A stretch of 64,000 bases of DNA from Isoetes taiwanensis (lineage: Eukaryota > Streptophyta > Lycopodiopsida > Isoetales > Isoetaceae). Where the stretch lies: contig JAJEKV010000053.1 of assembly GCA_021234155.1 (NCBI GenBank), positions 1,127,307-1,191,306 on the forward strand, given 5' to 3'. Below are positions 1 to 13,140 of the stretch, in pieces. The notes under the pieces were generated by a model. That model worked only from the letters and a program-made list of their open reading frames with translations, did no database searches and was not told the DNA's origin. Numbering within the stretch: position 1 is the first letter of the stretch; the number at the start of each line of letters is the position of its first letter. The translations under genes were made by a program, and so were the position numbers.

Positions 1-950
1 TCTTTTTTTTATTAACAAAATGTTTTAGGGTAGCGATAATCCAAAAAGAAAAAGTAAGTAGCCGTAATAATGACACGAAATAGTGAATTTAGAAACCACC
101 GGGTTGGATCCTGATTAAATCAGTTTCAATTTCAAAGGCTATAGAGCAATTAAACCCCACCCATCAATTGCTACGTCGCTGTCGCTAGAGTGCTTTTCTC
201 AGACTGCCTTCTTCCAGCTTCATTCCATGTGGTGGGGATATGATTGGACCTTTAGACTTCAACCCCATGATAAAGAACATGTTCCACCAAAACCCTGAGC
301 AGTGTGACGATGGGGTCACTATACAATCCCCGCTTCGTAGAGTTTGTTCTATCTCATGAAGCTCCCAACCGGCAAGCTCAATTGTGCAGAATCTAATAAA
401 AAGTTCCTTCAACATGCAAGTGGAGGACTCTATATGGTACTTTGTAGGATGCGTATGCATTGAAAAGGCGTAAAACCAGTTCACTAACGCTTGAAACAAT
501 ACCAAAGAGTTTTCAACACCTAAAGTTAGAACCACATAGCTTAGCAACCATTAGATCCCAGATATACCTTTGATTGTCCCAGCAACCCGTTTTTGAGCCT
601 AACAAATTGCCCCTAACAAGTGCCTGAATCCAAAATTCAAAATAAAAATCAGGCACATGTCAATTGGCATTGAAGAATGATAATACAACATTAAAAATGA
701 AGTTGCACTAACTCTTAAACCCCATTTGCTTTGTTGAGAATGATTGAGGAAGTTCCTAATTTTCTATATTCCTAAAAGCACCTTTTTAGTGAATTTTGTG
801 CAAGGCTTTTACTTCTCCCAAAAGTTATAAATGGATAAAAGTCACACCAAGCTTAACCCCAAAAAGTACCCCTGGTGGCTCAGAAGCTTTTACTCTCCCT
901 AAAAGTTATAGCAAATGAGGTTTTCATCTAGTATGATCGAAAACATTATC
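1..950. other. Left-edge sequence, no recognised gene
   Basis: AT-rich, with no recognised domain. A 120-codon minus-strand open frame (185-547) resembles no family I know. It has no visible splice or promoter context, and I treat it as chance or a fragment of an unknown repeat. Confidence 0.4.
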
Positions 951-1479
951 CACATCTTCCCAAGCCCCTTGGACCACCACTACCACCGGATCAGCGGGCT
1001 GGGCGCATGCCACTTAAATAGGGACCGTGTCTTCAACAGTATCCCGAAGGAGCCTATGGCGTGAGAGTGGTCAGGGCCCCAGCATCCGCCATCGGCGGAC
1101 ATGGACCCATCTTCCCATGGAAACATGGGAACATACCGGGTCACAAAAATTGATTGCGATGGTCACCGGGCTAATTCATTTCAACGGTGCGCACCTAAAC
1201 AGGACACCGAGAATTTAAGCGTCACCGCGGAATGTTCGTCTAACGGCTCTGCGTGGCGCGTGACAAAGTATCAAACGGAGCGGTTCGCGAAGCCATATGC
1301 GCATCGCTGGCAGCCTCGTATTTTGTTACCCACATTTACGTCGAGTGCCAACCTACCACCACCGGATGGGACAGCGGTATTCTATGTCGATCGAGTATGA
1401 TGGATACGCCAGCATTGCACCGTGCGTCGGTTTTGAGATTTAACGCGCTACGAGCGCAATCCCAAAATCTTAACTTTAG

Positions 1480-2300
1480 TCGAGGGATGGTTAAATGCAT
1501 CCCGCCAGAGAAGTCGGGCCGCGCTTCGCATGATACCTGTGTGATACGTGATGGTCGGTACCGGCCATACTGGCAAGATCTTTGACCTGGTCATTTGTAA
1601 TGGTCGGCATTGCTGGCCCTCCACCGCTCACCGGTGACAAGAACCCAGACGCATCCGGCAGTAGGTGACGTTTCGCTGCACTAATCGGTCAAGACTGATC
1701 ACCGCCTGGCATGGTTTGCATTGCGCGGAGCGGACGAGGTGGTGCTGGATCACCATCAGCCCTCGTTTCGCGAGACAAGGTACCAACGGCACTCAATGTT
1801 CTAACATCCCCGCACTGCTCCCGACGCGACCGGCGCGGGCGGTTCGCGAGATGCCGGATGCCGGAAGTGCCGCAACTCCCCGAGCATTCAACAATGATGG
1901 TCTAGCCGGAATCGTCCTTCCGAGGGTAGGGGATGATGTTTGGGATAGAACGCTTCTATCATCTCATTGGGTCGCGAAACCACCCTTCCCCACCGGCTCC
2001 GGCTATCAAATGCCTTGAGCGCTGAAACGTGACAGTTCCGCCTAAGTGCTGGACTCCCACCATTCGCCTTAGCCCGCCGGCCATCGCCTTCCCCGCGATC
2101 TGGTGCCGCACCTGGAGCACCAAAGAATGGGAGGTTGGCCTCTGACCACCCCAGGGCTCCCGGAGGTGGTCTTCAGCCCCGCGTCTTATGACACGGGCTC
2201 AGGCATTTTGTTGCATGAGAAGCAGCCCACCGCCACGTCCGCAAAGAGGAATCCATGCCACGGGCGTGGTCACAAAGCCCCAGCTTAAGACCCAGTTGTA
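1480..2300 (+). mobile_element. Decayed LINE fragment (endonuclease-region remnant)
   Basis: The stretch near 1525-1600 reads, across frame breaks, as an arginine/tyrosine-rich segment leading to FDLVICNG. The same motif occurs in the better preserved LINE copy near 48,050 (also FDLVICNG), where it sits in the endonuclease part of ORF2. The DNA is much GC-richer than that copy and carries many stops, so this is an old, non-functional fragment. Its ends are approximate; the GC-rich sequence from about 960 may belong to the same insertion. The assignment rests on a short shared motif. Confidence 0.4.
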
Positions 2301-2383
2301 GACCCACGGCGGCCATCACTCGGTCTCTGCTTAGCGCTTTACGCCTGGATATCTCGCCTCAGTGCCCAGTGAGCACGCTGGTT

Positions 2384-2714
2384 GATGAGGATCGATTCAG
2401 GCCCCAGCCGTCTGTTCCTATATATTGTAGCGGTTTTCGTTCCCAAAAAGAGGCCCTTGAGCGTTCTTGTAAAGTCACCATGCAGCATATACATGCCGTC
2501 AGGCGCTTCTTTGAGCCTTCATTGTACACTTGTTTTGACCATCGATTTGCCGTGGTTCTCCGTCTTGTGGTTTCATTTGTATTGCACGCCGTTGTTTTAT
2601 CTCGAAGTTTTTCTTTTGTCTTTCTCCATAGAAAACGGATATGAGTTTCAGATACCCCTGCTGGACTTCTACGGCGGATCTCACGGATCTCGGGCGATCC
2701 CTTTGTTCTGAGAT
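2384..2714. repeat. Dispersed repeat, copy 1
   Basis: This stretch and 10,863-11,193 share the 17-base start ATGAGGATCGATTCAGG and then align over about 330 bp. Shared blocks include a TTGTTTTGACCA-like segment and an ending near GAGATCT. Divergence is high, with many substitutions and small indels. No conserved open frame is evident, so it may be an untranslated part of a retroelement. Confidence 0.6.
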
Positions 2715-5700
2715 CTAAATGATTTGCTCGTTAAGTCACTTCAGCGATGGAGGTCACAAAATGACCCTTTCTTGGCTCCTCACCAGATCACTTCACTGAG
2801 TGGATGTCAACATTGCTGGGCGCCATGAACCGCATGGCTTTCCCATGGGTTCACACTCTGCCCATTTGTCTCTTCTCCAGGCCAGGTTTTAATCATGCTC
2901 TCACCTCACATCACCATGTCTTTCCAGACCCCACCTCCCTATTGTTCCGCTCTCTCTACTTTTCTCTCTTATGATGCGTGAGAATATTGTTTCTTGAATT
3001 TGCCTCACCTGGTTCCTGAACTATGATCCCACAGAATCACCATCGTGAACATTCCCAAAGAAGCTTGGTTGTGTATCTTTCTTTAGGAACTTGTCACCTG
3101 CTTTTCTCTCAATTTTACACTCAGTTCTTCCTCTTTGACCTCAGCTTACGTTTTGTTATATATGCCTCACTGAACTTTGTCTCACCTATAACTTGCTTTC
3201 TAAGAGACTCTTTACGGACCATATGAATCTGTGCTGTAAAGGAATCGAATTGATCACTGTTTTTCCATTTGAACAAACACTATTCAGAAAGGCAATACTA
3301 TGTTGCTTTAAAACTTCATATCCGATTCCCTTGGAAATGAGAAACATGATGACTTAGTGTTTCAGTTTGAGGATAATTGAGTCACTGGTAGAATCATAAT
3401 GTTTGTCAATTCCTGATCCATTAAAAATTCACGATCTTTCAGACATTCCCGCAGAGCGACCCCGACCATAAGCGATGGCAAACAAAGCCACCCGGTGTTC
3501 AAGATTGGATACATACGGCTTAGAATCCCTCGCCTGATGGAAAACTTCGGTGATGATCTAACAACGTTTTGGCTCAATTCCCTGAATAGATCGAAAGCAA
3601 CCCAGATATCCTCCTGTTTGGTGATCTCTGCGGCATTCAATTTATTCCTAGTCACAAAGTGATGACTCTCAACCCAAAAGCCGGGGATTTTGAGTGGTTT
3701 TTCATGGCTTTGCGTCCTTCACATCCGATTATGACTCCAGTATTTGGTACCCCGGCTATGTATGTAGTTAGTTTATTAATCATCAATCACTTCATTCATA
3801 GCTTTCATTACAGATCGTGTCATTTTGATACGTTCTTATTTCCCATAATTCGATCTCTCAATTCCCATGGGGCCTCCAGAGAAATGTTTGATTTTATGTA
3901 TTTATTTCAGCGACGGATTATCTGTTAATAGCGGGACTCCTGCAGATATATTTATCCATTTCAGAAATTCGCCGAACATGCAACTTACCACCCCACCAGA
4001 ATGGCCAACCACCAATTAAATCCCGTGGATGACAACTGCCCCATATTCAATTATGTACCAATTGGAAACTCAAATTTGCTGCATATTGCAGCAACAGCCT
4101 AGCTCACGTAATGTAACCGTGAATAACAAGAAACCCGCCAAAGGGACCTCCTCGTTCACTTTTTGATCCAAGTTAAGTCCTAATGTTTAAACCTGCACCA
4201 CAGCTTCCGCAGATTGTCCCCTCATAACCCCTGCCCAAATAAATTCCCCGCACCAATCAAACCACGACAAGGCCTGCTATGGCTAAAGGGAAGGCAAGGC
4301 CCACGCCAGCGCTCTAAACCGCCACCACGCCACCAACAACAACCACGCCAGCTGAACAACCAAAACAATTGATGATCACCCAAGCAGCCGAATTTGTACC
4401 GGGCACCACCGCCTTTGAATCTCCAAACTATCTGGAGGTTCTCCCCACCTCACGCCATAAGCGTCCCGTGCAACGCTTTTGCATCGGCCTCTAAAACAGC
4501 CACCGTAACCAAACCCGTCATTTCCGGTGTTCCAACCGGATCAACCGCTTCCCTCGCGTTCACAACCAAACTTCGCAGTCAGTTTCCAACTCATCGAACG
4601 CGGCAGGCGGCAGACTTCAGCCACCATTAATTTACTACATCAACATCGGGAGAGCCGAATGCCACCGATTCCAAATACCTACCCAGCTCATTGCCGGGCC
4701 GGTTTCATCTCCTCAATGCATAGTAGCTATCGGTTGCTCGGAAAGCAACAATTGCAAATCACTGATCCACTTAATAACCACCGTTAACTTCCAACTCAAC
4801 AGCAACCGTTAAATCAAAAATTCCTTCCCACCACTGTCCTACAAATTATATCCACAAAGACTACGGCGATTTTGCGCAAAACCGATACCCGCGCACGCAA
4901 GCTTGATCAATACCCACGGTATGTACCACGGGAATAAAGTACCACCGATGTTCGATCGGAGTGAAAATGGCAGCCAATCTGACAGGTATGAATTCCCCAG
5001 ATCTATTAATTAAGGTTAAGAGTTCCATATCACTTTATACATCAAGTTTCTGGCGAATACCATATCACGCTGATGGAGTTGTTGCTACGTAACCGAAACT
5101 ACCAATATTGAGATCTACCACGCGAATTCGGTGTTTGAGCTATGTTGAACCGGAGATTGCCAGCCGTTAGTGAGACCACCTTTTGATGCCGAAGACCATC
5201 GCCGCATCTCGAGCATACGGTGTGCTTCACCACGATCCACTACGGCTTTGATCATTTCGCAGGATCACCAACCAGAGGCGCAGCGGATCAATGTCGTACC
5301 GGCCCCACGCCATGCCGGCGGGAAGCCGCCGCATCACCGCTACCTACGCGCAATCAACCATGGAAGCATACGATGATGATAAAGGCACGCCGGAGCACAG
5401 ACCTTATTGATACCCTGTACTAATGCCAATATTCTGGCGAAGAGATTCGGTGACTTCAGCTCCTCCTCCTGTTCAGAAGCACATGACTACATCTAACTCT
5501 AGTGGTACGACGATTTTTCGGGGTCAACATGAAGGACTGCCCCTACCGGAGTTTTGTTCACACCGCTCTATTTATTCCAAGCTCATTCCCACATTCAACT
5601 CTGCAGTGACATAATTGAGTGAGTTGAAACAACGAATCCCATTGCATCACCCTCACGCCAAAGAGCCCCAGGAGTGCCATTGAAAGGTTCAAATCTGCCA

Positions 5701-8700
5701 TTATTCTGCTGGAGCCGCCAGCACCTCCGGTATCGCGGTGAATTTGGGACAACCTCTCGACTTCATCTGAAGCCGACATAATCCATTCAGCAACGATGCG
5801 ATCGGCTTAACCCAAACCGCCCGGAAAAGCAGCAGTCAACCGATGCTTCGGATCGACCATCTGCCGAGCCACAACATCGACAACACGCTAGAAGGAAACT
5901 CCTCCTTTGTTGGTATTATCGGCTCACGCTTTTCAGTGATGCCTACATGACGATCGTGCGGATGTTTCAAGCCTGAAAGCCCGGTATCTTATCGCGGATT
6001 TTCCTGCTTCTGCTTCACGCCATTAGCCACGCTCTCCCCTTTATTAAAGTATGGATTTTGTTTAACCCGCGACCACCTGTAATTCAACATCTAGGGCATC
6101 GCCGCACTTAGCCCTGACTATAAAATAAACGGAATGTAGCTTGTGCTGCTCACCTTGTCAATACCATAGTACAGCTTATGTTCGCCGCAACATCATCACG
6201 CTGACTGGATGTCCCTTGAATGTTAGTGACTGTGAGTTCTATTTCACCTAATCACCATTGCTGAACTCACTTAACCATCTGCACATTCTACGAAAGTACG
6301 CCTCATTATCTCAGCAATTGGTTTAGGCTTCTGTGCTGGCAAACAAGGTGTTGGTCTCAACATTCTGAATAAAGATTTTAGGATCCCATGCATGAAGATA
6401 TTAGCGCGGATAAGTTAGTCACAGTTTTGAGGTGAGCATAATACAACATACAAAGTGAAAAATCCCGCCTGACTTTTTCGATTTGTAAAGTGCCAAGAGG
6501 TTCTTATGCTCTTTGAGTTCATTTCCACCTCACTCCACCAAGTGAAGCAAAATGTGAACATAACCGCCCGCCATTTTCGTAAGAATCATTACCAACCGAA
6601 CAATCGATATTGAACTTAAGATGCTTTCGACTTCAACAAGGTAAAATGTCCATGAAAAACAAATACAAATATATCAAAACAAAACTTTTTCAATTATATC
6701 TGAAGTCTTCCTTCAACATAATTTCAAATTGTGCCGATCCTAAACCTCCCAAGCCTGAGGATGAACCATACAAAATTTCCAGGATACTGTCCCTTGAGCT
6801 TACAATTACAGACTGAATGGCACTCATTTCCACAAGGGTCATCGGATTTTACTCAAGAAATTCTAAACCCCTACCAGAGCATCCTTAGTTTCAAGAATGT
6901 ACCGGCAACAAGATACCACTTGTACAAATTTATGAGGAAACATCTTTCTATTATATAAAAATCGTTCAAGGCTAATTCACGGGATTTTCACCCCAAATGT
7001 GCCCCAAACTAACAAAAAATGGGAAAACCTCACCGTATGCCTTATCAGCTCTTTACTCTGGGCACTCCACTGAGGATATGAAGCCCCAGCCATCATGCAC
7101 CACTCAGCCTTGAACACCTCCCAAGGATTGAGCGATCTTCGTTGATCGCTGCAGCCTCCCAAACTGAGATCCATAGTGGAGTCCCAAAGGCCCGCGATGG
7201 ATTCTGGCTGCCGGGTCTGATTACCTCAAGCAATCCCACCACAGCTCATCCCATCTCAAGTATCGAAGTTCTCCATCTTCTCACTAATTTTGGTTCTTCA
7301 TTTAACCTAACTTCCAATGCAACCTTTGAAAATTGTTTACCTGCTGTGTCACCCCCCAGAGCACCTCAGAATTATATTCCCTGCACCTGAGCTTGCACTG
7401 CAGTCCTTTTCTCACTCCCCTTTAATATTCTAATAATCGCTTAGCTTACTGTCACCCCATAGTGCCTTGAGCCTTCCTGGCTGAACTTTAATGCGATCTT
7501 GGTTCCCTAAGGGTCGCCTCTTTGATTTCGAACACACGATTCTTTCTACACGGCTCAATGATCTTAAAAAACCTTCCCAAACTGCTACTTCTAATTTCCT
7601 CTACTTTTTTGGTTTCCTTCATATTCACCTGCCTCCTTCTTCCTGATTCCTGCCACTCTCTACCTTTCAGATGGTTTTCATCTAGTCCCACACCACCTGT
7701 AATTAATGGACGATCCCACACCAAAATATCGCTCTTCATCTGCACTCCTGGCTATCTCAGATCACCTGAGGTAACCTCCGTAGTGAGCCCTGACAGCTTA
7801 TTTTTCAAATAGAACTCCTGTTCTAACAAGAATCAGGCTCACAGCCACTGGTGGGCGAAATCAGTAAGATGTGAGTGCCTCCAAGTCGATGGAAACCCTA
7901 TAATTTAAACTCAAACTATAGGCTCATGGAACTGTCAATGTTCTGTTCTTTGCATTTTGAGGATAAATATGATGAGTTTCCAGGCCTCATGCTTCATCTT
8001 GGCAGGCCAAAACTGTTGGCCCACCTTTCCAGCAACATGGTTTTACTTCAGTTTTGAGCAAATTTTGGTTACTCCATGAAGACACTTTGTTAACTCCATG
8101 TTTCACCATTCCCAATCTCACCAACACCACTGAAAACAATCAATTGACTCTCAACCCCTGACGAGATTTCTGGGCCAGCACCCTAATGACTCCAAAAACC
8201 TCAACCTTCCTCTGACTGGCAGGAGCTCACTCCTGCCTATTATCCATTCGACCCCACGCCACATACTGAGTGCCCCCTTCACCAGTTAACATCCTGGGAC
8301 TTTATTGATGCTGAAAGGTCTTCAACTGCACCCCTCCTCCTCTCAAGATTCAGCCAATCTGTCAACAATCCTGATAGAAATATTTTCACACCTCGCCCAA
8401 CCTCCTCAATTCCAATTCTTAAACCATTCTCTGATTAACCAACCACCAAGCACCTTGAAAATACCCCACTTTCCAACAAAGACAGAAAACAAATGTGAAG
8501 CAGCACAACAAACCAGATGGTACTCTTTGCCAAGACACTCACACAAAGAATGACCAAGGATCTATGCAACAAGGATGCATCTGCTTCATTCCATCCACCT
8601 CCTTTCACACCTGTGGAGAGCTCCCATGTTGAAGCTGTCTCTCACGCCTGGTGATGCCCTCCCACCCCACAAAGGCAGCCACCAGGCATTGCACACAGTC

Positions 8701-10862
8701 CCCATCCCAACCCATGCTTCTGTAAAGCTCTGTCACCACCAAGACTTCATCGATGGCTAACTCAGGAGTCGCGGTGAAGAAAGCCTTTGTACAATCAATT
8801 CAAGGGACCGCCTGCAAACCCTTCATCGTCCTCTCTGTTTCCAAGTGAGCCTGTTTCGTTAGAAATCCTAAGGAGTCCTCCCAACAAAACGACACCCACA
8901 CTGATCTTTGAGGCATCAATCCAAGTCGCCACTGGCCACGCTACTGACCGAATAAGACACTTCAGATATTACAGCCAACGGATACTTCCTGAGCCCAGTT
9001 CACGACTTCAAACCACCTCAGACACGTTTCACACGGATTCTCCAGCGCGTTAGACTAGCTCACTGGCAACACATTCTTCACTCGCAGATGTTTCTGGAAA
9101 TAGTCGACTAAAACAGCATCGCAAGCTTTACCCGATTTCAGCCTCCATTCTAAATCCTCCACAAAGTCCCGACACTTCACACGAAAGTCACTTAACTGCA
9201 CTGGGCCCGGCAACAAGATATCATTGGCAGATTACAAAGATACGCCTTATAATTTGCGCGCATGCGCCATGATGCAAAGGGCGAAAGTTGCACGAACCCA
9301 TCGCCTTTGTTTCCTTATTCCCCGGACTGGTCCGCTTTCGCCGCCACTATTATGCTGTTCGACGCCTTTAGTTCAGTTGAGAAACAAGTGGCGATACCAC
9401 AAGTCCCCACCAGAAGCCGGAGATCGAACGGCTAACGGCCTCTTCAGTGTTCTGGCTTCCCATGAATCCGCCACTCTGTGCTCTGCCGACTTCTGCCATC
9501 CGCGCCGCATCTCACCATTTCGCTTCTCAAAAATTCATAGCCCCCGCTGGCGTCACAACGACTTGTTCTGCACATGCCATCGTACCATCCGGATGTTCGA
9601 CCAGAACTTTTAGCGAGATACGCGTGTCTTTCACGTATTAGTCAGTACTCTTCCAAGACACAAAATTCTCGTAAACTGCGAATTCTGCATGCTCTTCGCC
9701 AAAGAAAGGAGCTATGCTGAAGCTGAACTGGCACGCTTTCCTTCGTATTAATTTCACAACTCGGAATACAACTTGACCTTTACCATGAAATTCTATTAAC
9801 ATTATAAGCCTTTGTAGCCTGCACGGAGCTGAAACAATCGCCCCCCGATGAGGGGATCCTCAGACTTGACAAAGACATGTATTATTCCAGCAGAAGGCGA
9901 GACAAGCATCAAACAAATACCTGTAGAAGATATTGTTGAAATTCCAAGAATGTGATGCAAGATGACCGGCACCAACCCCCAAACAACCGAATGAAAGTAC
10001 ACTAGTGTTTTCGATGCCCACCTCCTCATCAAGGTCAGTTCCCCAAAGATGGAGACAAGAATTCCGACCACCGTCGCGATTTGACACCCACGGCAATTGT
10101 ACAAACTAGGTTCCACGCCATCCGGCGTACTAAACAGGCGGAGTATGAAAACTTTGACAACACTGCCAACAACCGGATATACATGCCCAACGCGCAGCCT
10201 GGTGGAAGATCAGCCTGCATCGCAAATTTCGGTCTTGCAAATCCAAGGCCAAAACTTCAGCTGGATCCATCTGTATTTCTCGCGTTATGAATTCCAGGTA
10301 GCACTCATGACCATACCCAGAAAGTAAACGAAGCGTGCCGTGATCCATTTTTGCAACCCAATGCAAATGCTGGAAAGTTCGCTGGAATCTCCTGTCTTTA
10401 GTACATGGAGATCAGCAAATCTTCCATCTCCTGATCCACGCCACTGGAATATGATTGGGTTTTCTCAGGAGTAGCCGAATGTTTGGCATCCAGACTCAAG
10501 CAAATCTGAAAAAGAGACGAACAACACTCGAATACAAGAGTTGAGCCTCCTCATTCTAAACAAGATCGTAGTGAGGGAATCCAGGTCCCACCCCTAATCG
10601 CCCCTTTTCTAGCGCCAATAAGTGTAGTTTGGGAGTGTTAGCCCCAAAAGCCCGCATACACAGCCTGGTCACGATGAGGGCGCAGGCCCCACTTCCGCCA
10701 CGGTGAACGCTAGCGAATCCACAAGAGCCACGGCAAATGTGCCTCCAAGAAGCGTAGACCCAAAGGTAGGACCCACTGGCCACTTCATTTGTCTCATAGC
10801 ACGGCCGCTGACAGCCAGATACCCTGCTCGAAAAGCCCAAAGTAGTAGAGCGCCTGCTGTCA
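2715..10862. other. Long stretch without recognisable genes
   Basis: About 8 kb rich in CCACC-type and C/T-rich sequence. Both strands have only short open frames, none matching a domain I recognise. No reverse transcriptase, integrase, transposase or splice-linked exon series could be read. The composition, GC-richer than the AT-rich DNA after 13.2 kb, suggests very old repeat DNA like the LINE remnants on either side. Confidence 0.4.
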
Positions 10863-11193
10863 TGATGAGGATCGATTCAGGTCTGGTGAGAGGGCTACCC
10901 CAGAAGCCCGCTATATACAAAGATGGTTCTTCAAAGAGAACGTGCCTTTGTGTCACTACAGAAAGCGCATATTGCCGGTCGCCTCACAGGCGCCTTTAGC
11001 CTCATTGCGCACCTTGTTTTGACCAATGATTGCCGCGGTTCTCCGCCGTGCGTCTTGTGTGTTTCATTGGGGTATTGCAATTGCCGCTTTATCCGGAGTT
11101 TTGTTCTTTCCTCTCATAGCAAAAAATCCCGCGATAAGATGCGCTCGTGATTCACCGCCGGACTTCAAGCGATCCTTACACAGAGATCTCGCC
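10863..11193. repeat. Dispersed repeat, copy 2
   Basis: Partner of 2,384-2,714 in the same orientation, beginning with the same 17 bases and ending near AGAGATCT. It lies immediately upstream of a LINE remnant (11,270 on). This suggests, but does not prove, that the repeat is the 5' part of that LINE family or of an element next to it. Confidence 0.6.
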
Positions 11194-11269
11194 CCTCAGC
11201 AGTCCCGGCGCCCGACTCCCAAAACAGCCTTGAGTAAGCTCCTCAGACAAATTTCATTGTGAAATATTA

Positions 11270-13140
11270 CCTCACGGCATACTTGCAAATACCGTGATGA
11301 CCCACGGGGAAGCCGCACTCCGCAGACAAAGCGCTCAGCACCGGGTCATTGCCACTCCGGTGGGATGTCATAATGGCCCCAACGCCTCAATCCAGCGCAG
11401 ATTTGATGGTGGCGTGCGAGGCTTCGGCGGGTCGGGCTCCCAATGGTGCCGCCTACAAGACTTTTCACCGTGGCATTGCAAGAAGGTTTCCTCAAGACTG
11501 ACGCACGAGCAGTCTATATAGTGCTAGGGGACCGCCCAAACAACGAAATGCACTATTATGGTCGTTCGTTTCGCTGCTGCTTGCCCATCTTGAGCCGCCA
11601 TTGACACTTTGGCGAGATGGAGAAGTGCGGGTTCGCGACGCAGTGCGCTCGCCGCCTGCATTCTGTTTATTGCATTCATATCTTCTACTTCCATGAACAC
11701 CCATATAGAGTGATACCGGAATCACTTTAATCTGTACTGCTGTTTTTGATTTCGCAGTTGCTTTGACACGCCAGTCGGATAAGTTGTGTATCAGATTGAG
11801 ACAACTAGGGACCCCGCCGATTTGGTGTATCGCTATATACGACTAACAGGCTTGCTCCCGTCGCTCACACCGCCGGGGAGCCCGCTGGCGGTAGCATTTT
11901 CGGCATTGTATTCTCTATCCCTGCCAGTACATTGACCAGAAGAATGCCAGCTGAGCACCTGGGGAAGCGCCAGCTGATGCAATCACATATCCGCAACTCA
12001 TATAGCAGTGTCGATGATGTTGGCCCGCCGCGATACACCCCAGAGAGGTCCACCTGATGCTTTGACACTTCTCTCAATTCAATCGATACAGAGCATCCTG
12101 GCTGTGGCATAAGCGGTGTCGGTCATCCATCATCCTGACCCACGCTTTCCCTGCCCACTTACCGTAAGGGTGGAGGTGGTTCGGCCTTATAAGTACTGGG
12201 CATCGAAGCTTACTACCACACACACCGGATGCATCCATCGTTATAACAAACAGGGCCGAAAGCCCCGCAGATGCAATGCAAAACAACAAATACAAGGCGA
12301 GTCAGATGCATGGGGTCACCAGCACTTTATTTCCTGCGCTCCTGGTCCGTCCTCCTTATGGGCGTATGGGGCCGATATCCCTCACCACCTGGAACGCATT
12401 CCATAGAAGCAGTACAAAAATCTTTCTTGGCCCGCACCGGGAGGAAAACTACACGGTCCCATTCGGCACCTGTCTAAGAGACAGTTTCCTTCCATTACGA
12501 GGGCTACCAGGTCCTTCACATTATTTACTTCCGTATGGTGGTGGCTGCGGATGAGTCCGCCGTCTTCAACCCGTTTCGGGCAGCGCATGGCGGCCCAGCG
12601 ACTCAAAGTCTGGCCGGAAATACGCTGCCCGCTGGTTCTTCGCTATGCGAATGTGCGGTAATGATGATGTGGACCGCATGACCGGAAGGAAATTACCAGC
12701 CTTTGAAGTATATCGGATGTTGCTTCGCGGCCGTTGATGCAGGTCCCCGCCATTACGTCGGCGGTGGCACCATTCACGCTGTGTTAATCCCATGCTCTCA
12801 CGAAATTCCCGCCATCCACGCACCGCTGCTAATCCATCTACCACCATGAAAAGCGTGGTGATTGCTCCATTCGATTGTGCAATTCACACCGTGATTGATA
12901 GTGGAGATGGATTCCGGAGCCGGAGGTCGTAGTCCGCACGCAACAGCCATTGAGGATGTCACGCCTGTATGTCGCCCGGCGAGCATATCCGTGCCTCGCA
13001 GATTTCTATGAAGCTGTGTTCTATCGCAAGCCTTGCATGAGCTTTCATCATAACGCCTCCTAGGCCTGTTGGGATCAGACCTCCTGAGGCATGGATAATG
13101 ACCTCGCTGTCTCCGCCCATTAACCTCTACCAGATTTGCA
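11270..13140 (+). mobile_element. Decayed LINE copy (ORF2 remnant), GC-rich
   Basis: Several stretches align with the LINE copy at 47.9-50.1 kb in the same order. Near 11,440-11,490 is the segment reading 'APNGAA...HRGIARRFPQ', matching 48,920-48,990. Near 12,270-12,420 is a segment beginning MQNN and including a VRPPYG/TTWNAF block, matching 49,790-49,950 (MQNNSHKAE... EPVLLYGVEV... TTWNDLEQVQK). Stops and indels interrupt every frame, so it encodes nothing. It is GC-richer than its relatives at 31, 48 and 59 kb. The ends are approximate. Confidence 0.6.

Noticed and set aside
9802..10956. Minus-strand membrane-protein-like frames
   Set aside because: They are hydrophobic but short, mutually overlapping with other frames, without family resemblance, and lie in decayed repeat DNA.
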